Assembly: GCA_019244395.1 (NCBI GenBank) | Contig: JAFASQ010000526.1 | Location: 1 to 35,951, forward strand | Length of the DNA: 35,951 bases | DNA from: Solirubrobacterales bacterium | Lineage (GTDB): Bacteria; Actinomycetota; Thermoleophilia; Solirubrobacterales; Solirubrobacteraceae | Reading direction: 5' to 3' | In this document: in pieces, positions 6,838-14,607 of the stretch | Layout of the letters: every line of letters starts with the position of its first letter | Numbering within the stretch: the first letter of the stretch is position 1 | Program-made: the position numbers and the translations under genes | The notes under the pieces: generated by a model | What the model was told of the DNA's origin: nothing | The model's database searches: none | What the model saw: only the letters and a program-made list of their open reading frames with translations

Positions 6838-8534
6838 TGAGCGTTATCCAACCCCGGCTGGATCTGGATCTGGTAAACGCCGGGCCCGCTCTTGAACACG
6901 TGAGTCTGGCCGCTGCCGTCGTTCAGGCTGAACGACGCGTTGCTCAGCCCCGTCACCTGGGCGCTGGGCCCGTTGCAGAAGAGGACGAAGTTACACGTCC
7001 CGTCGTAGGACATCTGGTAGACGATCCGCCACTGCGTCCCGCGGATCTGGAACGGCGCGGACTGCCCGCCCCCGTCTCCGGAGACCGACGTGATGGTCTG
7101 CCAGCTCGGAGTCTCCGCGGCGAGCAGGGTGACGGTGGAGTGCGGCTTGAGGTGGTGTCCTGCGCCTGGTGTCTGACCGGTGACCGTGCCGGCGGCCTTG
7201 CCGGGGGCCTGAACGTACTGGACCGTGACGCCTAGCTGGAGGTGGTGCAGACGGGCCACGGCCGCGCTCGAGCTCTCGCCGCTGAGCTGCGGCACCTCGA
7301 CCGGGCGTGGGCCCTTGCTCATCGCTACGTCGATCGTCGTCCCCTCCTTGACGCGCGCGCCGGCGACCGGCGTCTGGTCCACCGCGGTGCCCGGCTTTGC
7401 CCGATCGTCATAGCGCTGGCTAAACGCGACGTCGAGGTGCAGGTGGTGGAGCTTCGCGGTGACCATTCTCGAGCTCAGGCCGTGGAGCGGTGGCAGGGGC
7501 ACCGTCGGGCGCGCGGTCAGCGTGGCCGCGGCGAGGCCAAGCGCCCCGAGCACGACCAGCGCGAATGCGAACACGGCGATCGTTCGCCGGCGGGCCGCCG
7601 GGTTGACGTCGCGCCGTGGTGAGTAGGCCGGGGAGACCCAGGTCGGGTCGGCGCCGGCATCCGTCTCTCGCCGGGTGGCGTTCGCTCCATCCGTTCGCCG
7701 CGTCGCTGCTCCTGCCTGGGCGCGCGCGAGATCATCGGCCATCGCGGCTGAGCTCTGGTAGCGGTCGCCCGGCTCTTTGGCCAGGGCGTGGTGCACGATC
7801 CGCTCGAGCGAGCGCGGCGTGCCCGGCGGCAGCGGCGGGGGCGACTCCTGCACGTGCCGGAGCGCGATCTCGACCGCGGTGTCGCCGTTGAACGGCGGAT
7901 ACCCGGCGAGCATCTCGTAGAGCACGATGCCGGCGCTGTAGACGTCGGTGGCCGGGGTTACGGGAAGGCCGCTGGCCTGCTCTGGCGCCATGTAACGTGG
8001 CGTGCCGACGATCGTGGCCGTCCCACCCTCGGTGGTGCCCTCGGCCAGCCGCGCGATCCCCAGGTCGCCCACCTTGACTCTGCCCCGCGTGGAGATGAGC
8101 ACGTTGGCGGGCTTGATGTCTCGATGCACGATCTGCTCGCTGTGGGCGCGCTCCAGCGCCCGGCACAGCTGCTCGGCGATGTCACACGCATCCCACGGGG
8201 CAAGCCGGCCGCCCCGGCTCAGCCGCTTGGCCAGGCTCTCGCCGTCGACCAGCTCGGTGACGTAATAGAGCCCCTCAGCGGCCTGGCCGATGTCGTAGAT
8301 CTGCACGATCCCGGGATCGCTGACTCGCGCCAGGAGCTGAGCCTCGCGCCCGAAGCTCTCGGCCCAGTCCGGGTCCTCGGCCCACCATGGCTTGATCACC
8401 TTGATCGCCACCTCGCGCGCCAGGCGCCGGTCGTAGCTGCGATACACGCGCCCGAACGTCCCCTCGCCGATCAGCTCGTGCAGCTCGTAGCGCCCGTCGA
8501 GCGCGCAGCCGGCCAAGTCGGGTGCGTGCGGCAT
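6807..8534 (-). CDS. Transmembrane Ser/Thr protein kinase with two PASTA repeats and an extra C-terminal domain
   Basis: The product is 575 aa. The Hanks-type kinase domain (about 16-275) has the glycine loop IGEGTFGRV, Lys45 in VAIKVIK, HRDIKPAN (catalytic Asp139), DLG in place of DFG (Asp157), GTPRYMAPEQA and DVYSAGIVLYEML. A charged linker leads to one membrane helix (about 318-340). Two PASTA repeats follow (about 345-407 and 411-473) and should lie outside the membrane, where PASTA domains of PknB-type kinases sense muropeptides or lipid II (known of the family). The last 100 residues form a beta-rich domain with a Cys pair (TCNFVLFC), not a third PASTA. ATG 8534 has a GGAGG overlapping the end of the upstream aldolase gene (5 bp between genes). 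It is odd to find such a kinase inside a metabolic operon rather than near fts or pbp genes. Confidence 0.92.
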   Translation of the reverse strand: MPHAPDLAGCALDGRYELHELIGEGTFGRVYRSYDRRLAREVAIKVIKPWWAEDPDWAESFGREAQLLARVSDPGIVQIYDIGQAAEGLYYVTELVDGESLAKRLSRGGRLAPWDACDIAEQLCRALERAHSEQIVHRDIKPANVLISTRGRVKVGDLGIARLAEGTTEGGTATIVGTPRYMAPEQASGLPVTPATDVYSAGIVLYEMLAGYPPFNGDTAVEIALRHVQESPPPLPPGTPRSLERIVHHALAKEPGDRYQSSAAMADDLARAQAGAATRRTDGANATRRETDAGADPTWVSPAYSPRRDVNPAARRRTIAVFAFALVVLGALGLAAATLTARPTVPLPPLHGLSSRMVTAKLHHLHLDVAFSQRYDDRAKPGTAVDQTPVAGARVKEGTTIDVAMSKGPRPVEVPQLSGESSSAAVARLHHLQLGVTVQYVQAPGKAAGTVTGQTPGAGHHLKPHSTVTLLAAETPSWQTITSVSGDGGGQSAPFQIRGTQWRIVYQMSYDGTCNFVLFCNGPSAQVTGLSNASFSLNDGSGQTHVFKSGPGVYQIQIQPGLDNAHWSITVEDWL

Positions 8535-8539
8535 CGCCC

Positions 8540-9331
8540 TCAGCCTCCGCGAGCCGCGGCGAGTTCGCGGTTGACGGTGGACCTGAACATGCTGCTGTCG
8601 ACGCCGACCGTGATCAGCCGGAACCCTTCGTCGGCGTAATGCTTGGCCACAGCACCGCCGGCGCAGTGCATCCCGGAGATGAGGGAGTGGGCCTCGCAGG
8701 CGATCCGCACGCGCTCGATCGCGTCCGCGAGCGGCTTTCGATCCTCGGCGGGATCTGTCTGGACGGCCCGCGGGGGTAGGCCGAGCGCGATCGACAGATC
8801 GGAAGGTCCGACGTAGAGCCCGTCGAGACCGGGGGTGGCTGCGATCTCCTCCAGGTTGTCCAGCCCGTCACGCGTCTCGATCATGGCGAAGCACAGCGCG
8901 TCGTGCTCGAGATCTTCGGGCGTGGCCGAGCCCACGACGAGTTCGGCGCGGATCGGTCCGTATGAACGCCGACCGCGTGGCGGATAGCGACACGCCTCGA
9001 CCGCGCGCGCGGCCTCGCCGGCGTTGTCGATGAGCGGCAGGATTACCCCGGCGGCGCCCAGGTCGAGCGCTCGCATGATCAGCCAGGGCTCGTTCCAGGC
9101 CAGCCGCGCCAGCGGCACGGCGCCACCGACCTCAGCGGCCTCGAACATCGAGACCATCGTCGCCTCGGTGCCGAGCCCGTGCTGGAGGTCGACGCACACG
9201 TAGTCGTAGCCGGCACGCGCGGCGAGCTCGGCCGTGATTGAGGTTGGGATCCCCGCCCAGAGCCCGAAGGCGGGCTCGCCCGCCTCCCACTTCCCGCGCA
9301 GCCGCTGGCCCGCCGAGGTCGTCGTCCCCAT
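8540..9331 (-). CDS. HpcH/HpaI family aldolase (class II, pyruvate-type)
   Basis: This 263-aa enzyme belongs to the divalent-metal aldolases that cleave or form 4-hydroxy-2-oxo acids (HpaI, GarL, RhmA). Visible features are the catalytic-base motif VDLQHG with His51, the strand DLGAAGVILPLI, the metal-ligand glutamate in MIETRDG (Glu152) and aspartate in GLYVGPSDLS (Asp178), and the conserved GVDSSMF near the end. The length is normal for the family. It starts at ATG 9331 without an obvious ribosome-binding site, 30 bp after the asparaginase gene. GarL-type members make tartronate semialdehyde plus pyruvate, which would feed a 2-hydroxyacid dehydrogenase such as the one two genes downstream; that link is inference. 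Confidence 0.9.
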   Translation of the reverse strand: MGTTTSAGQRLRGKWEAGEPAFGLWAGIPTSITAELAARAGYDYVCVDLQHGLGTEATMVSMFEAAEVGGAVPLARLAWNEPWLIMRALDLGAAGVILPLIDNAGEAARAVEACRYPPRGRRSYGPIRAELVVGSATPEDLEHDALCFAMIETRDGLDNLEEIAATPGLDGLYVGPSDLSIALGLPPRAVQTDPAEDRKPLADAIERVRIACEAHSLISGMHCAGGAVAKHYADEGFRLITVGVDSSMFRSTVNRELAAARGG

Positions 9332-9361
9332 GGCGGCAATGGTATGCGAACTGCCCGCGAA

Positions 9362-10243
9362 TTACGGCATCTCGACCGCCGGCGGTCGCCCAGGCCGCCA
9401 CTCCCCCCTCGGCATCGCCTCGGTCGAGAACATCGTGATGGCCTCACCAGCCGCGTCCACGGCGATCAATCCGCCGACGCCGTCGCAGGCAGCGACCTCG
9501 TCCATCGCGGCGGTTGCCGCGGCATCGAGGGCGACACCCTGAGCGACCAGCGCGCCGAGCAGCCGGCCCGCGCCGGCCCGGATGAATGCCTCGCCGGCCC
9601 CGGTGCACGAAACCGCCACGTACCGGTCGGCCCAGGTCCCGGCGCCGATCAGCGGCGAATCGCCCACCCGCCCGGGGCGCTGCCCCAGCCGGCCGCCCGT
9701 CGAGGTGGCTGCGGCGAGCCGCCCGCTCCTGTCGAGGCACACCGCGCCGACCGTGCCGCGGTCTGGCTGTTCCCGGTGGCTCAGCCATCGCTCGAGGCGC
9801 CGGCGCTGGCGCTCGGTCACGAACTCGGACGGATCGTGCTGCTCGAGCCCGTGGGTGGCGGCGTGGGCGTCGGCGCGCTCGCCGGCGAGCAGGACCGGCG
9901 GCGCGTCGAGCAGCGTGCGGGCGGCCGCGATCGGATGCCGGGTGCGGCGCATCATCGCCATCGCCCCCGCCGCGCGGTCACTGCCCCGCATGACCGCCGC
10001 GCTCATCTCCACCGACCCGTCCGAGCAGAGCACCGAGCCGTAGCCGGCGTTGAACAGGCTGAAGCCCTCCATGACCATGACCGCGGCGCACGCGGCCTCG
10101 ACGGCGTCGCCGCCGTGCTCGAGCGCGTCGGCTCCCGCGGTCAGCGCCGCTTCGAGCGTCGAGCGGCACTCGGGCTCCCGGTCGCGCAGATCATCGCTCA
10201 GGCCGCCGGCGCCGGCGTGCACCACGATCACCGGCGAGTTCAT
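9362..10243 (-). CDS. Isoaspartyl peptidase / L-asparaginase (Ntn hydrolase, type 2)
   Basis: This 293-aa precursor starts at ATG 10243. Its ATG overlaps the TGA of the upstream DUF3037 gene (ATGA), so translation is coupled. Members self-cleave before a threonine that becomes the N-terminal nucleophile of the beta chain, and hydrolyse isoaspartyl dipeptides or asparagine. The expected cleavage is Gly163/Thr164 in DRGTVGAVCLD. Other family blocks are VVHAGAGG (7-14), the NAGYGSVL(C) segment (65-73), STGG (181-184) and GRVGDSPLIGAGTWAD (191-206), which holds the substrate-binding Arg192. The alpha chain is about 163 residues and the beta chain about 130, as usual. A role in repairing or degrading isoaspartyl peptides is likely. 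Why it sits with a HipA-like kinase and an aldolase is not known. Confidence 0.9.
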   Translation of the reverse strand: MNSPVIVVHAGAGGLSDDLRDREPECRSTLEAALTAGADALEHGGDAVEAACAAVMVMEGFSLFNAGYGSVLCSDGSVEMSAAVMRGSDRAAGAMAMMRRTRHPIAAARTLLDAPPVLLAGERADAHAATHGLEQHDPSEFVTERQRRRLERWLSHREQPDRGTVGAVCLDRSGRLAAATSTGGRLGQRPGRVGDSPLIGAGTWADRYVAVSCTGAGEAFIRAGAGRLLGALVAQGVALDAAATAAMDEVAACDGVGGLIAVDAAGEAITMFSTEAMPRGEWRPGRPPAVEMP

Positions 10244-10656
10244 CGGGTGGCTCCGTCGTTCCGAATCGGCTCCACCAGTTCCGCGAACAGTGCAGCGAGA
10301 GTTGCCTCCGGGTCGTCCGAGAGGCCGGTGTGGACCTCCGAGGGCTGGATGATCGTGCTCGAGGGGGCCACCAGCCAGCCGAACCGCTCGGACTGGGGCA
10401 TCCTGGCGATGGGCCCGCATTCGGGATCACCCTCGGCCACGCGCACGAGCGCGTCCAGTTGAGCCCGGACCTCGTCGACCGGGCTGTCGGGCGCGAGCGC
10501 GTTCAGGCGACGCTCGTCGAGATCGACCTTGGCGCCGAGAAAGGCGCGCTGGCGGCAGTAGAGCACCACCCCGGCATTGAACCGTTCGCCGCGCTCGACG
10601 CGCGGCACCACGCGCAGGATCGCGTAGGAGAACGGGCTAGGAATTGATTCGGACAC
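10240..10656 (-). CDS. DUF3037 family protein
   Basis: This 138-aa protein starts at GTG 10656 and overlaps the 3' end of the upstream HipA-like gene by 20 bp. The N-terminal block FSYAILRVVPRVERGERFNA followed by GVVLYC is diagnostic of DUF3037, a family of unknown function commonly encoded next to HipA-like kinase-domain proteins. A second conserved region is the FLGAKVDLDERRLNAL strand-helix, and the C-terminal half carries FGWLVAPSSTIIQPS. No membrane segment or signal peptide is visible, so it should be cytoplasmic. The gene pairing suggests that it works with, or is a substrate or regulator of, the kinase-fold protein. The function remains unknown. Confidence 0.85.
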   Translation of the reverse strand: MSESIPSPFSYAILRVVPRVERGERFNAGVVLYCRQRAFLGAKVDLDERRLNALAPDSPVDEVRAQLDALVRVAEGDPECGPIARMPQSERFGWLVAPSSTIIQPSEVHTGLSDDPEATLAALFAELVEPIRNDGATR

Positions 10657-11404
10657 GCTCGGCTTCGCCGGCGAACGCCCCGCTGCGCGCCCGCCGGTTC
10701 AGGTAATCGACGTATACGTCCGGATCCTGGCCGGCAAACCAGTCGGCCGGCACCAGGTTCGCAACTTCCTCGAGGACCGACTGATCGACCGTCGGTGCCA
10801 GCCGCGCGTGAGCGTCGAGGATCGAGCCGGCGCGGCCGAGCAGCACGTGGTGGCCGATCAGCGGGAACGGCCGGTCCGCGTCCTCGGCCGGGTTGAGCCC
10901 CGCGTGGTGGAGATAGAGGGCTGCACCGTGATCGATCAGCCACATCCGGTCGTGCCAGATCAGCAGGTTGGGATTGCGCGGCGTGCGGTCGACGTTGGTG
11001 GTGAGCGCGTCGAGCCATACGATGTCGGCGGCCAAGCGCTCGTCGGGCGCGAACGGACCGCCGGGCGTGTAAGGGAGCGAGCCCGGGAGGAAGTCGACGC
11101 CCAGGTTCGAGCCGGCGCTGCCGGTGATCAGGTCCTGGATCTCTGGATCGGGCTCGGCGGCACCAAGAACCGGATCGAGTCCGAGTTCAACCAACTCCGG
11201 AACCAGCAGGCCGAGACGCCGCGCCAATTCGCCAACGATCACCTCGGCCACCAGCGCTCGCAGCCCCTGGCCCGCGCCGCGGAACTTGAGCACGTACAGC
11301 CCGTCGTCGTCGGCCTCGACGAGGCCGGGCAGCGAACCTCCCTCGCGCAGGGGGGTGACGTAGCGAATCGCCGCGACGGACCGCAGGGCGGTGGAGATCG
11401 ACAT
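10637..11404 (-). CDS. HipA-like kinase-fold protein (DUF3037-associated)
   Basis: The 255-aa product resembles the catalytic half of HipA/PI4K-like kinases. An ATP-contacting lysine is suggested by LYVLKFRGAG (Lys40), followed by a helix with Glu54. The catalytic loop is DALTTNVDRTPRNPNLL, where Asp139 and Asn144 fit the HipA NxDxHxxN pattern with Arg replacing His. The metal-binding Asp158 lies in WLIDHGAALYLHH. At 255 aa it is much shorter than HipA (about 440) and lacks the N-terminal subdomain, and there is no HipB-like DNA-binding antitoxin gene nearby. It overlaps the DUF3037 gene by 20 bp. It starts at ATG 11404 without a ribosome-binding site, 23 bp after a tandem repeat that ends the previous gene. 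Whether it phosphorylates a protein, tRNA-related factor or small molecule is unknown. Confidence 0.78.
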   Translation of the reverse strand: MSISTALRSVAAIRYVTPLREGGSLPGLVEADDDGLYVLKFRGAGQGLRALVAEVIVGELARRLGLLVPELVELGLDPVLGAAEPDPEIQDLITGSAGSNLGVDFLPGSLPYTPGGPFAPDERLAADIVWLDALTTNVDRTPRNPNLLIWHDRMWLIDHGAALYLHHAGLNPAEDADRPFPLIGHHVLLGRAGSILDAHARLAPTVDQSVLEEVANLVPADWFAGQDPDVYVDYLNRRARSGAFAGEAERVRINS

Positions 11405-11427
11405 CCCGCGGAAGGTACGGGTTTTGG

Positions 11428-11505
11428 GGCGTCAGGCGGTGGCGGCGCGCTCGGGCGTCAGGCGGTCGCGGCGCTCTCGGGCGTCAGGCGGTCGCGGCGT
11501 AGGCG
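11428..11505. repeat. Three tandem copies of a 26-bp repeat that includes a stop codon
   Basis: Copies lie at 11428-11453, 11454-11479 and 11480-11505. All share GGCGTCAGGCGGT, and the second and third are identical over their first 20 bases, GGCGTCAGGCGGTCGCGGCG. The third copy carries the TGA stop of the serine hydrolase gene (11484-11486, minus strand), so the end of that gene has been copied twice downstream. The repeats lie in the 79-bp gap before the HipA-like gene. Confidence 0.85.
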
Positions 11506-12626
11506 GCGGCCTGGATGTCGCGGTGCACCAGGGGCAGCTCGGGACTCTCCCAGAGCCGCTGCGTGAGCACGATCACGGTGAGGTCGCGAATGGGATCGAC
11601 CCGCCACGAGCTGCCGAAACCGCCGTCCCAGCCGAAGGCGCCGGTGTCGTACACCGCCTGGCAGAAGCCCCAGGACATCGTGGCGAAGAAGTTCGGTCCG
11701 AGCCCGCCGCGCTCCTTCTGGGCCTCGGTGAGCTGATCGGTGGTCATGGCGCGGACGGAGCCCGGCGACAGCACGGGGCGGCCACCGCGGAGCAGCATCC
11801 GCGCGAACGCCAGCAGATCGTCGACGGTCGAAACCAACCCGCCCGCGCCGTCGCCGAACGCCGGCGCTCGGCTCCAGCGCCCGTCCGGCTCGTCCCACAC
11901 CTTCAGACCGTTTCCGGTCGGGACGTACGCCGTGGCGAGCCGGTCGGTGTGTGAGGTCCAGAAGGCCGTGTCGCGCATGCCGAGCGGGTCGAAGATCCGA
12001 GTGCGAAGCACCTCGGCAAACGGCTTGTTCGCGGCACGCGCCACCAGCACCCCGAGCACTGACGCGCCGGTGTTGTAGAGCCAGCGCTCGCCGGGCTGCG
12101 CGATCAGCGGGAGGGTCCCTAGTCTGGCGATCCACGTATCGGGATCGGGTTGCACGGCCGGATCCGGCTCCCCCAGCGTGGCCAGGCCGAACTCGCGTGT
12201 CGCCTCCCGCACCGGCCACGGCGTGGGCGACATGAACATTTCGGTCGCCATCCCGAAGCCGAACGTGAACGTGAGCAGGTCGCGGATGGTTATCGCTCGA
12301 TTCGCCGGAACAGTCTCGGTCAGAGCTCCGTCCGGACGGACGAGCACCCGCCGTCCGCCCATCTCCGGGAGCAGCCGGTCGATCGGGTCGTCAAGCCCGA
12401 TCAGGCCCTCGTCGACGAGCGCCATCGTCGCCGCGGCGGTGATCGGCTTGGTGGTGGAGGCGATCCGGAACAGCGAATCGCGCTTCACCGGGGGGCGAGC
12501 GACGCCGAGCTTGCCGAGGGTCTCAACGTGCACGTCATCGCCATGTGCCACCAGCGCCACCACGCCCGGCACGCGCTCGTCGCCGACGTGGGGCTCGACC
12601 GCCGCACGGAGCTGATCGAGGCTCAC
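11484..12626 (-). CDS. Serine hydrolase of the class C beta-lactamase / penicillin-binding-protein-like family
   Basis: From GTG 12626 the protein is 380 aa. The GTG overlaps the TGA of the upstream aldo-keto reductase gene (GTGA), which decides the start; longer upstream frames are shadows of that gene. Motif 1 is STTK with Ser57 and Lys60, motif 2 is YNT (Tyr184-Asn-Thr), and the third motif (KTG or HxG in relatives) is WDGGFGSSW near residue 349. Blocks [24 protein letters not shown] and [16 protein letters not shown] are typical of EstB-like esterases and D-aminopeptidase relatives. No signal peptide is visible, so a cytoplasmic esterase is more likely than a resistance enzyme. Three copies of a 26-bp repeat begin at its stop. 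Confidence 0.88.
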   Translation of the reverse strand: MSLDQLRAAVEPHVGDERVPGVVALVAHGDDVHVETLGKLGVARPPVKRDSLFRIASTTKPITAAATMALVDEGLIGLDDPIDRLLPEMGGRRVLVRPDGALTETVPANRAITIRDLLTFTFGFGMATEMFMSPTPWPVREATREFGLATLGEPDPAVQPDPDTWIARLGTLPLIAQPGERWLYNTGASVLGVLVARAANKPFAEVLRTRIFDPLGMRDTAFWTSHTDRLATAYVPTGNGLKVWDEPDGRWSRAPAFGDGAGGLVSTVDDLLAFARMLLRGGRPVLSPGSVRAMTTDQLTEAQKERGGLGPNFFATMSWGFCQAVYDTGAFGWDGGFGSSWRVDPIRDLTVIVLTQRLWESPELPLVHRDIQAAAYAATA

Positions 12627-13615
12627 AGGTTGACGGCAGCCATTCCTGCCTCGTCGTACCGGTCTCCTGCCACCGGCGGCAGCTCGGCCTCGATCCGCCG
12701 CAGGTCTTCGTCGGTTAGGTGGACGTCGGCTGCGGCGGCGTTCTGCTCGAGGTACGTGCGCCGCTTGGTGCCGGGGATCGGAACGATGTCCTGTCCCTGG
12801 GCCAGAACCCAGGCCAGCGCCAGCTGCGCGGGGGTGACGCCCTTCTCCCCGGCGATCTCCGCGACCTTGGCTGCCAGCTTCAGGTTGGCATTCAGGTTCT
12901 CCCCGGTGAAGCGGGGCCCGTGACGGCGAAAGTCGTTCTCGTCGAGCTCGCCGGGCGACGTGAAGCGGCCGGACAGGAAGCCGCGACCGAGGGGCGAGTA
13001 GGCCACGAAGGCGATGCCCAACTCCCGGCACGTGTTGAGTACCCCGTTTTGTTCGGGATCGCGCGTCCAAAGCGAGTACTCGGTCTGCACCGCGGTGATC
13101 GGGTGAACCGCAGAGGCTCGGCGAATCGTCTCGGGTGCCGCCTCGCTCAGCCCGATATGGTGCACCTTGCCCTGCTCGACGAGCTCCGCCATGGCTCCCA
13201 CGGTCTCCTCGATCGGGACCTTTGGGTCAACTCGGTGCTGGTAGTAGAGGTCGACGTAATCGGTGCCCAGGCGCTCGAGCGAGCCGTTGATCGAGCTTCG
13301 GACGTGCTCGGCAGAGCCGTCGAGCGGACCGACCGTCGGCATCTCGCCCGGCGTCGCGTTGTCCATGCGCCGGGCGAACTTGGTCGCGATCACGTACTCC
13401 TCGCGCCGGCCCTTGACCGCGCGGCCAACCAGCTCCTCGTTGGTCAGCGGCCCGTACAGCTGAGCGGTGTCGAGGAAGTTGATCCCCAACTCGAGCGCGC
13501 GGTGGATGGTGGCGATCGCCTCCTGCTCGTCGGCCGAGCCATAGAAGGCCGACATTCCCATGCACCCGAGCCCGAGCGCGGAGACCTCGAGCGAACCGAG
13601 CCTGCGCTTCTCCAT
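12623..13615 (-). CDS. Aldo-keto reductase (AKR13/YajO-like)
   Basis: This 330-aa NADPH-dependent TIM-barrel oxidoreductase reduces aldehydes or ketones. It begins [20 protein letters not shown] at ATG 13615, five bases after GGAG. The catalytic tetrad is Asp49 and Tyr54 (FLDTAQLYG), Lys79 (VIATKF) and His127 (YYQHRVDP). Cofactor-binding segments include [18 protein letters not shown] and the late [13 protein letters not shown] loop. All are in the expected order and the length is standard. An upstream ATG-containing extension to 13717 exists but reads through a near-perfect dyad and lacks homology. It is probably the promoter-proximal gene of the run that continues into the serine hydrolase through a GTGA overlap. 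The 31-bp dyad upstream suggests control by a regulator encoded elsewhere. Confidence 0.92.
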   Translation of the reverse strand: MEKRRLGSLEVSALGLGCMGMSAFYGSADEQEAIATIHRALELGINFLDTAQLYGPLTNEELVGRAVKGRREEYVIATKFARRMDNATPGEMPTVGPLDGSAEHVRSSINGSLERLGTDYVDLYYQHRVDPKVPIEETVGAMAELVEQGKVHHIGLSEAAPETIRRASAVHPITAVQTEYSLWTRDPEQNGVLNTCRELGIAFVAYSPLGRGFLSGRFTSPGELDENDFRRHGPRFTGENLNANLKLAAKVAEIAGEKGVTPAQLALAWVLAQGQDIVPIPGTKRRTYLEQNAAAADVHLTDEDLRRIEAELPPVAGDRYDEAGMAAVNL

Positions 13616-13639
13616 GTCTGCTCCAATCTGTTCGTGCGG

Positions 13640-13670
13640 GGCCATCACTTCACCATAGAAGGTGATGGCC
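13640..13670 (-). promoter_or_regulatory. 31-bp near-perfect dyad upstream of the aldo-keto reductase (operator candidate)
   Basis: GGCCATCAC (13640-13648) and GTGATGGCC (13662-13670) are perfect inverted copies. Inside them TTC (13649-13651) faces GAA (13658-13660), with one extra G. The element ends 24 bp before the ATG of the aldo-keto reductase. It is more symmetrical than expected by chance and well placed for a repressor site or a 5'-UTR hairpin. Confidence 0.5.
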
Positions 13671-13764
13671 GGCGCGCCGTCGGCCGCCATGGGCGCCCGC
13701 GACGCGCCGGCTGGCAAGGTGCTTAACGCACAAAAGCTCCCCCACCCCTACCCACCTCGGGGAG

Positions 13765-13787
13765 ATAAGCATCGGGTAGGCGCTTAT
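13765..13787. promoter_or_regulatory. Small dyad ATAAGC-N11-GCTTAT
   Basis: ATAAGC (13765-13770) and GCTTAT (13782-13787) form a perfect 6-bp inverted repeat with an 11-bp spacer in an AT-richer patch, 150 bp upstream of the aldo-keto reductase gene. It is a possible protein-binding site, but could be chance. Confidence 0.25.
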
Positions 13788-13837
13788 GTGCCGGAAGTCC
13801 GCTGCACCCAGGGGGCTTTTCGACGTTTTGCACCATG

Positions 13838-13912
13838 ACCCCCGGGCGTAAGCGAGGCGGAAGAATGGATGGGGACCCCCGGGGCGTAAGCGAGGCGGGA
13901 CAATGGATGGGG
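13838..13912. repeat. Direct duplication of a 37/38-bp unit
   Basis: Copy 1 (13838-13874) and copy 2 (13875-13912) abut directly. Both contain GCGTAAGCGAGGCGG and AATGGATGGGG and differ by a few substitutions and one extra G. The unit is non-coding and close to the 26-bp array. Confidence 0.8.
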
Positions 13913-14109
13913 TTGCCCCGATCGTGGTCGTGCGGGCAGCGGCACGGTCGACCGGTCCTGTGGAGATGGGGAAGCTCGCGCCGTGGTGGCCAACGACTCA
14001 CTCGAGCCGCCGCTGAACGCGAATGTTGACTTGAGCCACCATACGGTGACCTTCTCGACACTGGGCGTCTGCGGCGCGCCGAGTGCCGGGTTGGCCACCT
14101 CGCCGGACG

Positions 14110-14330
14110 GGATCGTGCCCGGCATCGCGGGGCCGGATGGTGCGGCCTCGCGGGACCGGATCGTGCCCGGCATCGCGGGACCGGATCGTGCCCCGGCCGC
14201 GCGGGACCGGATCGCGCCCCGGCCGCGCGGGACCGGATCGTGCCCCGGCCGCGCAGGACCGGATCGTGCCCCGGCCGCGCAGGACCGGATCGTGCCCCGG
14301 CCGCGCAGGACCGGATCGCGCCCCGGCCGT
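14110..14330. repeat. Minisatellite array, about nine units of 23-26 bp
   Basis: Units begin with GGATCG or a variant at 14110, 14135, 14158, 14183, 14209, 14235, 14261, 14287 and 14313 (the last partial). The five units from 14183 to 14312 are exactly 26 bp, of the type GGATCGTGCCCCGGCCGCGC followed by AGGACC or GGGACC. The first three are 25, 23 and 25 bp and more diverged. There are no unique spacers, so this is not CRISPR. The 26-bp period is not a multiple of three and shifts reading frame at each unit, so it is not a coding repeat. Confidence 0.9.
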
Positions 14331-14607
14331 TCGCATACCGACGCTCGGCTCCTTGACCACCTGAATCCCGCCCGGGGACCGACGACTAAGCGATTACGAG
14401 TTTCGTCGTTTCAGAAGGTGATCCGCAGGCGCAAGCGACCCTAACTCCGGGCACGCGGGACCCTGACCCGGGCCCGCCCCACCCTGACGACCGGACGCCA
14501 GGACCGTGACCCGCGACCCTGACCCGCGGGGAACGCCGGCGACGCGCCCGCGCCCAGCGCATCCCCCGCGCCCAGCGCCCGAGCTTCACCTCTCCCCACC
14601 ACGCCGC

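Noticed and set aside
11484-12626. Antibiotic-resistance beta-lactamase
   Set aside because: The SxxK and YNT motifs are shared with esterases and peptidases of the fold. No signal peptide is visible and the third motif is WDGG, so resistance is not supported.
12719-13726. 335-codon plus-strand frame opposite the aldo-keto reductase
   Set aside because: The reductase has its full tetrad and ribosome-binding site on the minus strand; the plus frame is a shadow without family features.
14110-14330. CRISPR array
   Set aside because: The units abut directly with no unique spacers, drift in length from 23 to 26 bp, and there are no cas genes nearby.
13998-14444. Arg/Pro-rich coding repeats on either strand across the minisatellite
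   Set aside because: The 26-bp unit shifts frame every copy, so open frames on both strands follow from GC-rich repetition. No ribosome-binding site or conserved start is present.
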